Shown: piece after piece, positions 31,686 through 39,547 of the stretch
Layout of the letters: the number at the start of each line of letters is the position of its first letter
How positions within the stretch are numbered: position 1 is the stretch's first letter
DNA from: JBBSGD01 sp038254435
GTDB taxonomy: Bacteria; Actinomycetota; CADDZG01; WHSQ01
Length of the DNA stretch: 64,000 nucleotides
Direction of reading: 5' to 3'
Assembly: GCA_038254435.1 (NCBI GenBank)
Contig: JBBSGD010000006.1
Span: 1 to 64,000 of the forward strand
Made by a program: the position numbers and the translations under genes
Notes under the pieces: generated by a model
Told to the model about the DNA's origin: nothing
Databases searched by the model: none
Seen by the model: only the letters and a program-made list of their open reading frames with translations

Positions 31686-32343
31686 TCTTTTTAGCCACGA
31701 CCTGGGCGTTGACGATCGCTGAGCGAGTGATTCTCCATCCGTTGCTGCCCCTGGTCAACGTCCAATTGATTACATCTCGCTCTTTTCGCGGATTGCGTGT
31801 GACGTCCTGTTTAGTTTTCTGGCTGACAAATCGCGGCGTCACGATTACGCGCTGCTGTACGCGCAGCCTCGAAGGAGTCGTGCTCAGCACTCGGAGACTC
31901 AAAGTATCGAACTTCGTTCGAGAGGAAACCGAAGAGTCTTTGAGAGAGTGGATCTCCCTGGCAACCAACCTCTCCACGCGAGATCCGCTTTCGAAGGCAA
32001 GAGAGACGAAGGCTTGATTAGCTGTCCTGTAGGCGCGAAGGCGCAGACGGTTCAGACTCTTGAATTTGGCGATGGCTTCTTCGTCCGTCAGGGTGGGGGA
32101 GAGCTTTCTGCCCGTCGGTCCAGTCGCTTGGGTCTGCTCCGAGCCTGACGCAGCCTGTCCATTCTCATCTTTCGAATCGATCAAGAGGACGGCTGCTATT
32201 ACGAGCACGACCAAGACAATCAGAAGACCGACGAAGACCTTCGAGGGGGAGAGAAAGCCGGGGTCGCGGGCAGACGGAGACGACTCTTGAGCCTGCGTTC
32301 GACCGCTGGGTTGCTGCATTGAGCCCACCTCGACCCCGACCAT
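31678..32343 (-). CDS. Single-pass membrane-anchored protein, unknown function
   Basis: A 221-residue protein (213 if the start is the ATG at 32319, MQQPSG). A cytoplasmic tail of ~35 residues precedes one membrane helix (VFVGLLIVLVVLVIAAVLLI) and an extracellular domain with a repetitive Lys/Arg/Ser-rich sequence ending in VINWTLTRGSNGWRITRSA, which resembles the last strand of SnoaL/Mce-type cone folds. The gene heads a two-gene unit with the PKD-like secreted protein. I recognise no specific family. Confidence 0.55.
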   Translation of the reverse strand: MVGVEVGSMQQPSGRTQAQESSPSARDPGFLSPSKVFVGLLIVLVVLVIAAVLLIDSKDENGQAASGSEQTQATGPTGRKLSPTLTDEEAIAKFKSLNRLRLRAYRTANQAFVSLAFESGSRVERLVAREIHSLKDSSVSSRTKFDTLSLRVLSTTPSRLRVQQRVIVTPRFVSQKTKQDVTRNPRKERDVINWTLTRGSNGWRITRSAIVNAQVVAKKNG

Positions 32344-32436
32344 GATTTGTGAGATCTGCCCGATTTAAGGCTTACCCCAATCCTCAGTCCGGCGCAAGTG
32401 GCGCGCGCCACAGGTGCGGAGCCGCCCCGGAACGCG

Positions 32437-33063
32437 TCAGTGCACGAGGCCGCGCCGGAAGGCCTCGGCGACGGCTTCGGTCCTGTCGTGGACCCCCAGC
32501 TTGCGAAAGATCTGCTTGAGGTAGGTCTTGACGGTCTCCTCGGAGACGTGAATGCTTTCCGCCACCTCCCTCGTGGCCTTGCCATCGCTGAGCTCCTGCA
32601 GGACGGTGAGCTCACGGTCTGTCAAAGCCCGCTGGTCCTTGCCCGCGATGCGCCCAAAGATGCCCTCGGTCACGTTGGGGTCGAGCACCTGCCGCCCCGC
32701 GACGACGTCGTCGATCGCTTTCAGCACCGAGTCCTGTGACGCGCCCTTCGAGAGGTAACCGTCGGCGCCAGCCTTGACCGCCTTCGAGACGGTGGCGGGG
32801 TCGGTGAACATGGTGAGGACGAGCACCCGAACCTCGGGGGACGTCTTCTTGATCTGTGCCGTCGCGTCAATCCCGTTCATGCCGCGGCCGAGGCTTACAT
32901 CCATGAGAACGACGTCCACCGAGGCAGACTGCAGTTTGGCGAGAGCGTCTTCGCCACTGTTGACCACGCCGACCAACTCGATGTCGTCAGACATCGAAAG
33001 CATGACTTGCAAGCCTTGGGAGACAAGCGTGTGGTCTTCGCAGATGAGCACTCTGACGGTCAT
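32437..33063 (-). CDS. NarL/FixJ-family response regulator
   Basis: A 208-residue two-domain regulator: receiver with RVLICEDHTLV, phospho-acceptor VVLMDVSLG (Asp ~54), and LTMFTD and YLSKGAS; then a LuxR-type HTH, ALTDRELTVLQELSDGKATR and ETVKTYLKQIFRKLGVHDRT. The start overlaps the kinase stop by 4 bases (33060-33063), so it is the partner of the kinase at 33060-34415. Targets unknown. Confidence 0.93.
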   Translation of the reverse strand: MTVRVLICEDHTLVSQGLQVMLSMSDDIELVGVVNSGEDALAKLQSASVDVVLMDVSLGRGMNGIDATAQIKKTSPEVRVLVLTMFTDPATVSKAVKAGADGYLSKGASQDSVLKAIDDVVAGRQVLDPNVTEGIFGRIAGKDQRALTDRELTVLQELSDGKATREVAESIHVSEETVKTYLKQIFRKLGVHDRTEAVAEAFRRGLVH

Positions 33064-34415
33064 CGCGCCACGCCTCCGGGCAGGATCGCCTTGAGGCGCG
33101 TGCCGGTTCCCGGCTGTGAGTCGAGCTCGATGCGCCCTCCAACTCGAGCCGCTCGTTCTTTCATAAGTCGCATTCCCACGTGATCGGAGCCCACCTCTTT
33201 CTCGGTGTCGAAGCCTGAACCCTCATCTTCAACGACTATGTGAACCATCGACTCCGATTCGCCGATCTTGATAATGATCCTAGGAGTTTGCGCGTGCTTC
33301 AAAGCATTGACCAAACCTTCTTGCAATATCTGGAAAGCAGCAAGCGCGACTGGGATGGGGGGCTCGTGCTCGATTCCGCCCTCTATGATCACCTCTGTCC
33401 CCCACAACGTGCTCACCTGATCGATGAAGTTGCGGATGGTTTCGATCAGGCCCCCCTCTTCGACCGATGAACGCCTCAAGTCAACTAGCGAGCTGCGCAG
33501 CTGCTTAATGGCCGCGTCGACGGCCTCGCCAGCCTGCTCGATCGATACGTTGGCTTCTTCTTGACGCGAAGCCTTGAGAAGACCCGAGGCGTTGCCACAA
33601 CCGTAGGAGGCCGCGGCAAGCATTTGCAGGCTCGAGTCATGGATCTGCTCGGCGATTCGCTTGCGCTCCTGCTCCCGTTCCTCGAAGACTTTTTCCGTGG
33701 CTTCAAGCAGCGCTTCCTGCTGTTTGCGGAGCTTCTCTGAAAGTTCCTGTTGCGCCCGAGCCCCGAGGATGCTGAGCCGCGCGAACAAGAGGGGGATGAG
33801 GACCGCAGCAACTGCCCAAGCGCCATAGGGCAGTTGGTAGGCAAAGGCCGTTGCAGCTCCAAGAACAGTCAGGAGAGCATAAGAGGTTGCGAATCCGGCG
33901 ATCGGCCGTGGCACCAATGCGCCGACAATCTTTACGAAACGAGTTCCGGTGTCGAAGTGGACTGCAGCGGCCACGAAGCCAAGGTTGGCTGTCAATCTTA
34001 GCAATGCAGACAGAATGATGGGGGTCGCCTGCAAACGATCCCCATTGGGCAAGTCATGAAAAGGCAACGTAGCAATCCCTAGTGCCAGCATGTTTTGGGC
34101 GACATTAAAAACGGCTCTGTGGATCTGGCTTCGCCTCTTGAATTCACGTGGGTCGATCGTCCCTATGCCAGCTATAACCATCGCGATCGCCGGCGGAAAA
34201 ACGATGGCGATGGCGAGAAGTACTGGAAAGGACATGGTCACCCGAGTTTCGAAGCCCAGGGACACGGGCAATTGTTCAGCAGCAATTAGAAGGAGGATCC
34301 AGAAGAGTAACGTCGGAAGGGCGTACCGACTTGACCAACCCTGGCTAAGGAGGGTGGCCATGACAACAATCGTCAGAGTCACCACTGTCCATGCGTAGAC
34401 TCGGCTCTTGCTCAT
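33060..34415 (-). CDS. NarL-type (HisKA_3) membrane sensor histidine kinase
   Basis: I chose the ATG at 34415 (MSKSRVYAW), preceded by AGGAAAA, giving 451 residues. The N-terminal ~235 residues hold several membrane helices resembling MASE-type sensor domains (ALPTLLFWILLLIAAEQL; FPVLLAIAIVFPPAIAMVIA), then a coiled-coil linker (QEALLEATEKVFEEREQERK). The dimerisation domain has the phospho-acceptor in RIAEQIHDSSLQMLAAA, and the ATPase domain has the N-box EGLVNALKHA and G-box DEGSGF...HVGMRLMKERA. It forms a pair with the regulator downstream. An adjacent 25-residue peptide gene is a possible source of its signal. Confidence 0.9.
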   Translation of the reverse strand: MSKSRVYAWTVVTLTIVVMATLLSQGWSSRYALPTLLFWILLLIAAEQLPVSLGFETRVTMSFPVLLAIAIVFPPAIAMVIAGIGTIDPREFKRRSQIHRAVFNVAQNMLALGIATLPFHDLPNGDRLQATPIILSALLRLTANLGFVAAAVHFDTGTRFVKIVGALVPRPIAGFATSYALLTVLGAATAFAYQLPYGAWAVAAVLIPLLFARLSILGARAQQELSEKLRKQQEALLEATEKVFEEREQERKRIAEQIHDSSLQMLAAASYGCGNASGLLKASRQEEANVSIEQAGEAVDAAIKQLRSSLVDLRRSSVEEGGLIETIRNFIDQVSTLWGTEVIIEGGIEHEPPIPVALAAFQILQEGLVNALKHAQTPRIIIKIGESESMVHIVVEDEGSGFDTEKEVGSDHVGMRLMKERAARVGGRIELDSQPGTGTRLKAILPGGVAR

Positions 34416-34470
34416 TTTTCCTATCGTAGATTCGACAGGACCCACGTTGGAATAGGCAGCAACCAAAAAA

Positions 34471-34498
34471 GGAGGAGGCCATCTCTATGGCCTCCTCC
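34471..34498 (-). terminator. Strong intrinsic terminator between the peptide and kinase genes
   Basis: GGAGGAGGCCAT-AGAG-ATGGCCTCCTCC followed by TTTTTT on the minus strand: a 12-bp perfect stem, four-base loop and T-tract. It lies 22 bases after the stop of the 25-codon gene and about 55 bases before the kinase start. Confidence 0.9.
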
Positions 34499-34519
34499 TC
34501 TTCTTACTTCTTGGACTTG

Positions 34520-34597
34520 TTACCAACGCCAGCTGGCACCGGCTACCTGGAAGATCGCAGCCAGAGTGCCCACGATCGCAAGAAGACGAAACTTCAT
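34520..34597 (-). CDS. 25-residue hydrophobic peptide with its own terminator
   Basis: The ATG at 34597 follows AAAGGGG about 8-9 bases upstream. The frame reads MKFRLLAIVG, TLAAIFQVA, GASWRW and stops with TAA at 34520. It has a short basic start, one hydrophobic helix and a Trp-Arg-Trp end, and looks like a signal-type or membrane peptide. A 12-bp terminator follows immediately, so it seems to be a discrete short transcript, with a ~190-base leader back to the divergent HD-GYP gene. Adjacent to a sensor kinase with a multi-helix sensor domain, it might be a pheromone, a kinase-interacting peptide or a leader peptide. No family recognised. Confidence 0.55.
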   Translation of the reverse strand: MKFRLLAIVGTLAAIFQVAGASWRW

Positions 34598-34787
34598 GAA
34601 TGCGGCCCCTTTCGGGGGAAGAACTAACGATTGGGTCAGTAACCCGGTCCGTAGACCGCCGCTCCGCTATTCGTTCCTGGTAAAATCCCCCACCTATTCG
34701 CTGGACTTCGCTGACCCCCAGGGGTTGGTTACTCAACCCGTTCGGGGGATGTTGCCGTGACTTTAACGCTTGTTAACTAGCGAAGCA

Positions 34788-35849
34788 ATGGCCCTGGGGA
34801 TTTCGCGCTCTTCTGAATGGCAGGATTTGGCGTTCAGAGATCAGCCGACCTTGACTGTATTGCTCGTCGAGCCGGACGAGCCGGTCGTCCGATCGCTGGA
34901 CAGTATTACCGCGTCCCTCGGAAACGCGGAGGTCGCGGCCGTTGCGCGCAGTGCCGCCGAGGCCGTCCACCTCGCTCAACGCCTTGCCCCCGACGTCGCC
35001 ATCGTGGACCTCGCCATCTCCCACACCTTGGTCCAGTCGCTCCACGCCCGTTGCCCGGACGTGCGCATCGTGGTCATCGGAGATCGCTCTCCCGAGGGAA
35101 GCCGGGAGATGGTCCACGCCCTTGCTTGCGGAGCCGTGGGGGCGATCCACAAGGACGGCTCGCTCCAGGACCTCGCTCGAGCTCTGACCACGTCTACCCC
35201 ATCGGCCCCGGTCGTCACCGACGAGGCAGCCGGCGTGCTGCTGGGCAGCTACATCGACGCGATGGCCGAGAAGCGGCAACGGGACTTCGCCACGATCCAG
35301 GCGCTCGCGGCGGCACTCGAGGCCAAAGACCTAGTGACCGGCCGCCATTTACACCGGGTCCAGAAGCTTGCTATGAGCTGCCTCCAGGAGATCGACGCCC
35401 AGCTCGCTCATAACCAGGAGATCGCCTTCGGCTTCCTGCTGCACGACGTTGGCAAGATCGGCATCCCGGACGCCATCCTCAACAAGCCCGGCCCCCTGAC
35501 TCAGAGGGAGTGGTACATCATGCGGCGCCACCCCGAGCTCGGCGTGCGCATCGTGGAGCCCGTTGGATTCACTCGGTCCGCTACCGACGTGATCCTGTCC
35601 CACCACGAGCGCTGGGACGGCCTCGGCTACCCGCACGGGATCTCCGGGACGGGGATTCCTGTGGCTGCCCGCGCGTTTGCGGTGGCGGACGCTTTCGACG
35701 CAATGACCTCGGACAGGCCCTATCGGCGGGGCCTTCCGCTGCCCCATGCGCTTCGCATCATCAGATCGGAGACCGGCGCGGCCTATGATCCGGACGTCGT
35801 CGACGTCTTCATAGACCTCGCCGAGCGCACACCCGAGTATCTTGACTAG
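34788..35849 (+). CDS. Receiver-like plus HD-GYP domain protein (c-di-GMP phosphodiesterase type)
   Basis: A 353-residue protein from the ATG at 34788 (359 from a TTG at 34770). Residues ~20-130 form a CheY-like receiver (LTVLLVEPDEPVVRSL, VAIVDLAISHTLV, RIVVIGD); residues ~170-350 form an HD-GYP domain: GRHLHRVQKLAMS, FLLHDVGKIGIPDAILNKPG, RRHPELGVRIVEP, ILSHHERWDGLGYPHG, RAFAVADAFDAMTSDRPYR. The metal-binding HD, HH and GYP residues are present, so it probably hydrolyses cyclic di-GMP. That nucleotide is also the predicted ligand of RsiG at 56698. Confidence 0.9.
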   Translation: MALGISRSSEWQDLAFRDQPTLTVLLVEPDEPVVRSLDSITASLGNAEVAAVARSAAEAVHLAQRLAPDVAIVDLAISHTLVQSLHARCPDVRIVVIGDRSPEGSREMVHALACGAVGAIHKDGSLQDLARALTTSTPSAPVVTDEAAGVLLGSYIDAMAEKRQRDFATIQALAAALEAKDLVTGRHLHRVQKLAMSCLQEIDAQLAHNQEIAFGFLLHDVGKIGIPDAILNKPGPLTQREWYIMRRHPELGVRIVEPVGFTRSATDVILSHHERWDGLGYPHGISGTGIPVAARAFAVADAFDAMTSDRPYRRGLPLPHALRIIRSETGAAYDPDVVDVFIDLAERTPEYLD

Positions 35850-36693
35850 GAGTCGGCCCGCGGGCGACAGTCAAGGTTGTCAATTGGCAGTGCAGGAACC
35901 GGAGCGGGGTGCGGTGACATCTGATGCGAGCGTAATGCCAGAACCAAGACTGCGGCGTTTCGAGGAGGAGTTGACGCGTGTCGGGGGCGTCCGCAGAGTT
36001 CGCGTAATCGGCGATGATCAGCCGACAGAGATCCACGTGGTAGCGACATTCGACCGCACGCCCAAGCAGCTCGTGCGTGACGTGCAGTCCCTTGCCGCGG
36101 CGGCTTTCGGCTTCACGATCGATCACCGCATAGTTTCGGTAGTGCAACTCGACGATCAGGAACCCGAGGAGGCAGTCGAGGGAGTTGATCGCGAGGAGAC
36201 GCCGCCACAGGAATCGGCTGACATCGTGACGGATGAGCCGGACTCGGCCCTCGCGCAGCCGAAACCGATCGATCCTTTCGCAGTTCTCGCAGAGGGCCAC
36301 GACGCCGAAGAGGCTACCGACCGGCTCATCATCGAGCACGTCGTGATCACGAGCGGTAGCGCCTCGGGCTGGATCGAAGTGGCTCTGCGCTGGCCAACGG
36401 GAGCCATCACGCGCGGCGAGAGCCCCGCAGGACCAACCCGCGATGCCAGATCTCGTTCTGCGGTGACGGCGACGCTGCGCGCACTCGAACCCGTGCTGTC
36501 CGGCCGCAGTGCGACGGTGGAGGTCGAGCACATCGGTATTCAACGTGTGGGCTCGGACGAGTCGGTGCTGGTGAGCGCCGTGTTCCACGAGGGGGGTCGC
36601 GCAACCTCGGTGATGGGCGCCGCCGTGGTGCAGGATGACGTTGCGACCGCAGCCGTGCGCTCGCTCCTGCACGCCGTGAACAGAAAGCTCTAG
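35842..36693 (+). CDS. Uncharacterised two-domain acidic protein after the HD-GYP gene
   Basis: A 283-residue acidic protein, with the start uncertain (TTG at 35842, GTG at 35890 or 35911, ATG at 35935). The N-terminal ~75 residues (RLRRFEEELTRVGGVRRVRV, PTEIHVVATFDRTPKQLVRD) resemble a small alpha/beta domain, followed by an acidic Pro/Glu linker. The C-terminal ~110 residues (VVITSGSASGWIEVALRW, RSRSAVTATLRALEPVL, VSAVFHEGGRATSVMGAA) form another alpha/beta fold that seems to repeat the ATxxALxxLN theme. It overlaps the HD-GYP gene by 8 bases. Function unknown. Confidence 0.6.
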   Translation: MTRSRPAGDSQGCQLAVQEPERGAVTSDASVMPEPRLRRFEEELTRVGGVRRVRVIGDDQPTEIHVVATFDRTPKQLVRDVQSLAAAAFGFTIDHRIVSVVQLDDQEPEEAVEGVDREETPPQESADIVTDEPDSALAQPKPIDPFAVLAEGHDAEEATDRLIIEHVVITSGSASGWIEVALRWPTGAITRGESPAGPTRDARSRSAVTATLRALEPVLSGRSATVEVEHIGIQRVGSDESVLVSAVFHEGGRATSVMGAAVVQDDVATAAVRSLLHAVNRKL

Positions 36694-37274
36694 TCCCGGC
36701 GAACTAGTCCGGTGGGGCGGCCCTCCTCGTGCCCTGAACCCGTTTCTTCGTCGCGGGTCCGAGCCCTAACGAAAATCAGCCTCCCGATACCGAGGGCCAG
36801 GACGACGTCACCGATGCTGGCAACCTCCTCGACCCCCGGGATCGGGATGACGTCCCCGATCCACGGCAGAAGGGTGTTGTCGGTCATGCGCTCGTGCTTG
36901 ATGCCCCCAATGGAGAAGTGCTTGGCGGTCACGCCCGAGGCTCTGGCTGCCGAGGCCGATACCGGCATCGCTCCGTTGGAGAAGATGACTGCCACGTTGA
37001 GAAGCAAACCGGTGCTCGCTATGACGAGGCCCGGCAGCCGGGCATTGAGAGCGAGGAAGAGGGCGACGGCTGCGTTCGAAACCAGCAAGATCGCCAGCCC
37101 TGCCCGGTCGCCGATGAAGGTAGGTGACCAGTAGCTGAAGACGAGCTGGATCCCGAGCCCCGCGAAGAGCAGCCAAACGTAGCGGAAGCGCGTCCTGGCG
37201 ATGGCCTCGAGCGAGCCGCCCAGGAGGAGCGCAAGGCTGGTTGCCACGATGATGATGATGAGTGTGAGCAGCAA
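36690..37274 (-). CDS. DUF5317 membrane protein
   Basis: A 194-residue protein with about five hydrophobic segments (LTLIIIIVATSLALLLGG, YVWLLFAGLGIQLVF, AGLAILLVSNAAVALFLAL, LVIASTGLLLNVAVI). It carries the DUF5317 signature: SNGAMPVS, then a histidine-containing stretch (KHFSIGGIKHERMTDNT), PWIGDVIPIP and SIGDVVLALGIGRL. The family is common in Actinomycetota and has no assigned function. It is convergent with the preceding gene by a 4-base overlap. Confidence 0.8.
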   Translation of the reverse strand: MLLTLIIIIVATSLALLLGGSLEAIARTRFRYVWLLFAGLGIQLVFSYWSPTFIGDRAGLAILLVSNAAVALFLALNARLPGLVIASTGLLLNVAVIFSNGAMPVSASAARASGVTAKHFSIGGIKHERMTDNTLLPWIGDVIPIPGVEEVASIGDVVLALGIGRLIFVRARTRDEETGSGHEEGRPTGLVRRD

Positions 37275-37508
37275 TGTCGCCCCCTGAGCGCGGCGGGGTA
37301 CTCCAAGGAATATAGAGGGGCAAAGGGCTCTGCGCGTCCGGCCCCATCGCCGAGTGGGTGGCTACGCGCGCATTTCCCCGTTTTCCGCCCACTCGAGGGT
37401 CGGGGCGTGGCCCCCATCGCTTACCCTGGGCGAAGTGAAGTGACGTCGTCCGCGGCCACGGAGCCTGCCCCCTAGCTCGGGCGGCGGAGCTCAATTTCTG
37501 GGGGAGCC

Positions 37509-38618
37509 ATGCCCACCACAGAGCAAGTTTCGGCAGTTCTCGGGAAGATCCAGGACCCCGAGCTGCACCGCGGCCTCAACGAGCTCAACATGGTCCGCGA
37601 CATCCGCATCGCCGGCGGCGAGGTCTCGGTTCTGATTGCGCTCACGATCCCCGGCTGTCCGCTCAAGGACTTCTTTCACTCGGTTATTCCGCAGAAGCTC
37701 AAAGAGGCCTATCCGGAGATCTCGAACGTCGTGGTCAACCTCACCTCGATGACCGAGGAAGAGCGCCAGGCCCTCGTCGGCGGGCTGCGCAAGGACAACG
37801 TGGCGCCGTTCGCACGGTCGGATTCGCGCACTCAGGTGATAGCCATCGGCTCCGGCAAGGGTGGGGTCGGCAAATCGACGACGACGGTGAACATCGCCGC
37901 GTCCCTGGCCAAGCTCGGGCACTCGGTGGGACTGCTCGACGCCGATGTATGGGGCTTTTCGATTCCGCGCATGCTGGGGGTGCACGAGCGCCCCACGGTC
38001 GTGAGCGACATGATCATGCCCCCCGAGATGTTCGGGGTGAAGGTCGTGTCAATTGGACTCTTCACCAACGAGGACAACCCCGTGATGTGGCGCGGGCCGA
38101 TGTTGCACAAGGCCCTGCAGCAGTTCCTCACCGATGTGCATTGGGATGAGCCCGAGTACCTGCTCGTGGATCTGCCGCCGGGCACCGGCGACGTGTCGAT
38201 CTCCATCGCGCAGTTCCTTCCCGGCGCCGGGATGATCGTTGTGACGACTCCCCAGGCAGCCGCCGAGAAGGTCGCGCAGAGGGCCGGCTTCATGGCCGAG
38301 AAGACGGGCCTCAAGGTCACCGGAGTCATCGAGAACATGAGCTACTTCCGCGGCGACGACGGCAAGAGCTACCACATCTTCGGCGAGGGTGGGGGCCGCA
38401 CCTTGGCGGACAAGCTGAACGTACCGCTGCTCGGCGAGATCCCTCTCGACCCGCGTCTACGGGAGCTTGCCGACATCGGCGCGCCGATCGTCCTGCAAGC
38501 ACCGGACTCCGAGGTCGCACAGCTGCTCGATCAGAGCGCCAAGGAGCTCGTCAACCTGCTCCCGCCCAAGCCCAAGCCGTCCAAGCGCATCAACTTGCCA
38601 ATCGTGCCCACTCATTAG
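37509..38618 (+). CDS. mrp: Mrp/ApbC-type P-loop iron-sulfur carrier ATPase
   Basis: A 369-residue protein. The N-terminal DUF59/MIP18-like domain (VLGKIQDPELHRGLNELNMV, IPGCPLKDFF) is followed by the Mrp ATPase domain: IAIGSGKGGVGKSTTTVNIA (deviant Walker A), LLDADVWGFSIPRML, LVDLPPGTGDVSISIAQ. Mrp proteins carry and insert Fe-S clusters. The Cys-pair (CPxC) that binds the cluster in many homologs is replaced by MSYFRGDDGKSYHIFG, as is common in actinobacteria. A GGGGGAG ribosome-binding site precedes the ATG. It is followed by deoC after 2 bases. Confidence 0.93.
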   Translation: MPTTEQVSAVLGKIQDPELHRGLNELNMVRDIRIAGGEVSVLIALTIPGCPLKDFFHSVIPQKLKEAYPEISNVVVNLTSMTEEERQALVGGLRKDNVAPFARSDSRTQVIAIGSGKGGVGKSTTTVNIAASLAKLGHSVGLLDADVWGFSIPRMLGVHERPTVVSDMIMPPEMFGVKVVSIGLFTNEDNPVMWRGPMLHKALQQFLTDVHWDEPEYLLVDLPPGTGDVSISIAQFLPGAGMIVVTTPQAAAEKVAQRAGFMAEKTGLKVTGVIENMSYFRGDDGKSYHIFGEGGGRTLADKLNVPLLGEIPLDPRLRELADIGAPIVLQAPDSEVAQLLDQSAKELVNLLPPKPKPSKRINLPIVPTH

Positions 38619-38620
38619 AG

Positions 38621-39541
38621 ATGGCCGTCACCGCTGCTCTTGGGCTCGACCTCGCCGATAGAATCGGTGGGACCGTCGACGCAGTGGGTCTCGAGCAGCG
38701 TGCCGACTCCCTCGCAGCGCGTTCGATAAAGAAGGACGCCAAGCTGTGGGCGCTGGACCTTGCCATTCGCTGCTGCGACCTCACGACGCTCGAAGGGGCA
38801 GACTCACCGGGAAAGGTGCGTCAGCTCGCCTCCAAGGCCATTCGCCCGGCCCCCGGGGACGACTCGATTCCTTCCGTTGCGGCACTGTGCATCTACCCGC
38901 GCCTCGTGCCCGAGGCAGCCGGCGCGCTTGCCGGTTCCACCGTCAAGGTTGCTTCTGTCGCAACCGCATTTCCTTCGGGGCAGGCGCCCTTGGATGTTCG
39001 GCTCGCCGAGATCACTCAGGCGGTCAAAGACGGCGCCGACGAGGTTGATATCGTCATCAGCCGGGGAGCGTTTCTCGCCGGCGACGACCCGTGCGTTTAC
39101 GAGGAGATCACACGTTCGGTCGAGGCGGCGGCCGGGGCACACGTCAAGGCAATCCTCGAAACGGGAGAGCTGGGAACATACGACAACATGCGGCGCGCCT
39201 CGCTCGTCGCGATGGCCGCAGGCGCGCACATGATCAAGACGTCTACGGGCAAGGTGGTGGTGTCGGCAACTCTGCCTTCCGCCCTCGTCATGGCCGAGGC
39301 AATCCGCGATTACGTCGAGCTTACGGGACGGGCCGTGGGGCTCAAGGTGGCGGGAGGCATACGAAGCGCCAAAGAGGCCATCCGCTACCTCGTCGTGATG
39401 AACGAGACGCTCGGGGCGGAGTGGCTTACTCCCGACCGCTTCCGCATCGGGGCCTCGAGCCTTCTCAATGACCTCTTGATGCAGATAGACAAGCAGCGCA
39501 GCGGCTTCTATTCCGACCCTGATCGCTACACACTCGACTGA
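38621..39541 (+). CDS. deoC: Deoxyribose-phosphate aldolase DeoC
   Basis: A 306-residue class I aldolase that splits 2-deoxyribose-5-phosphate into acetaldehyde and glyceraldehyde-3-phosphate. Seen: LCIYPRLV, KVASVATAFPSGQAP, VDIVISRGAFLAGD, VKAILETGEL, MIKTSTGK (Schiff-base lysine) and LKVAGGIRSAKEAI (proton-relay lysine). It has an N-terminal extension of ~50 residues compared with short DeoC forms. It stands in mrp-deoC-ALDH-ALDH, opposite the nucleoside-catabolism genes that supply its substrate. Confidence 0.95.
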   Translation: MAVTAALGLDLADRIGGTVDAVGLEQRADSLAARSIKKDAKLWALDLAIRCCDLTTLEGADSPGKVRQLASKAIRPAPGDDSIPSVAALCIYPRLVPEAAGALAGSTVKVASVATAFPSGQAPLDVRLAEITQAVKDGADEVDIVISRGAFLAGDDPCVYEEITRSVEAAAGAHVKAILETGELGTYDNMRRASLVAMAAGAHMIKTSTGKVVVSATLPSALVMAEAIRDYVELTGRAVGLKVAGGIRSAKEAIRYLVVMNETLGAEWLTPDRFRIGASSLLNDLLMQIDKQRSGFYSDPDRYTLD

Positions 39542-39547
39542 TGCCGC

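Noticed and set aside
34471..34597. Tryptophan-attenuator interpretation of the 25-residue peptide
   Set aside because: Two Trp codons precede a terminator, but the downstream genes are a kinase and regulator, not Trp enzymes, and the rest of the peptide is a hydrophobic helix. Kept only as a possibility.
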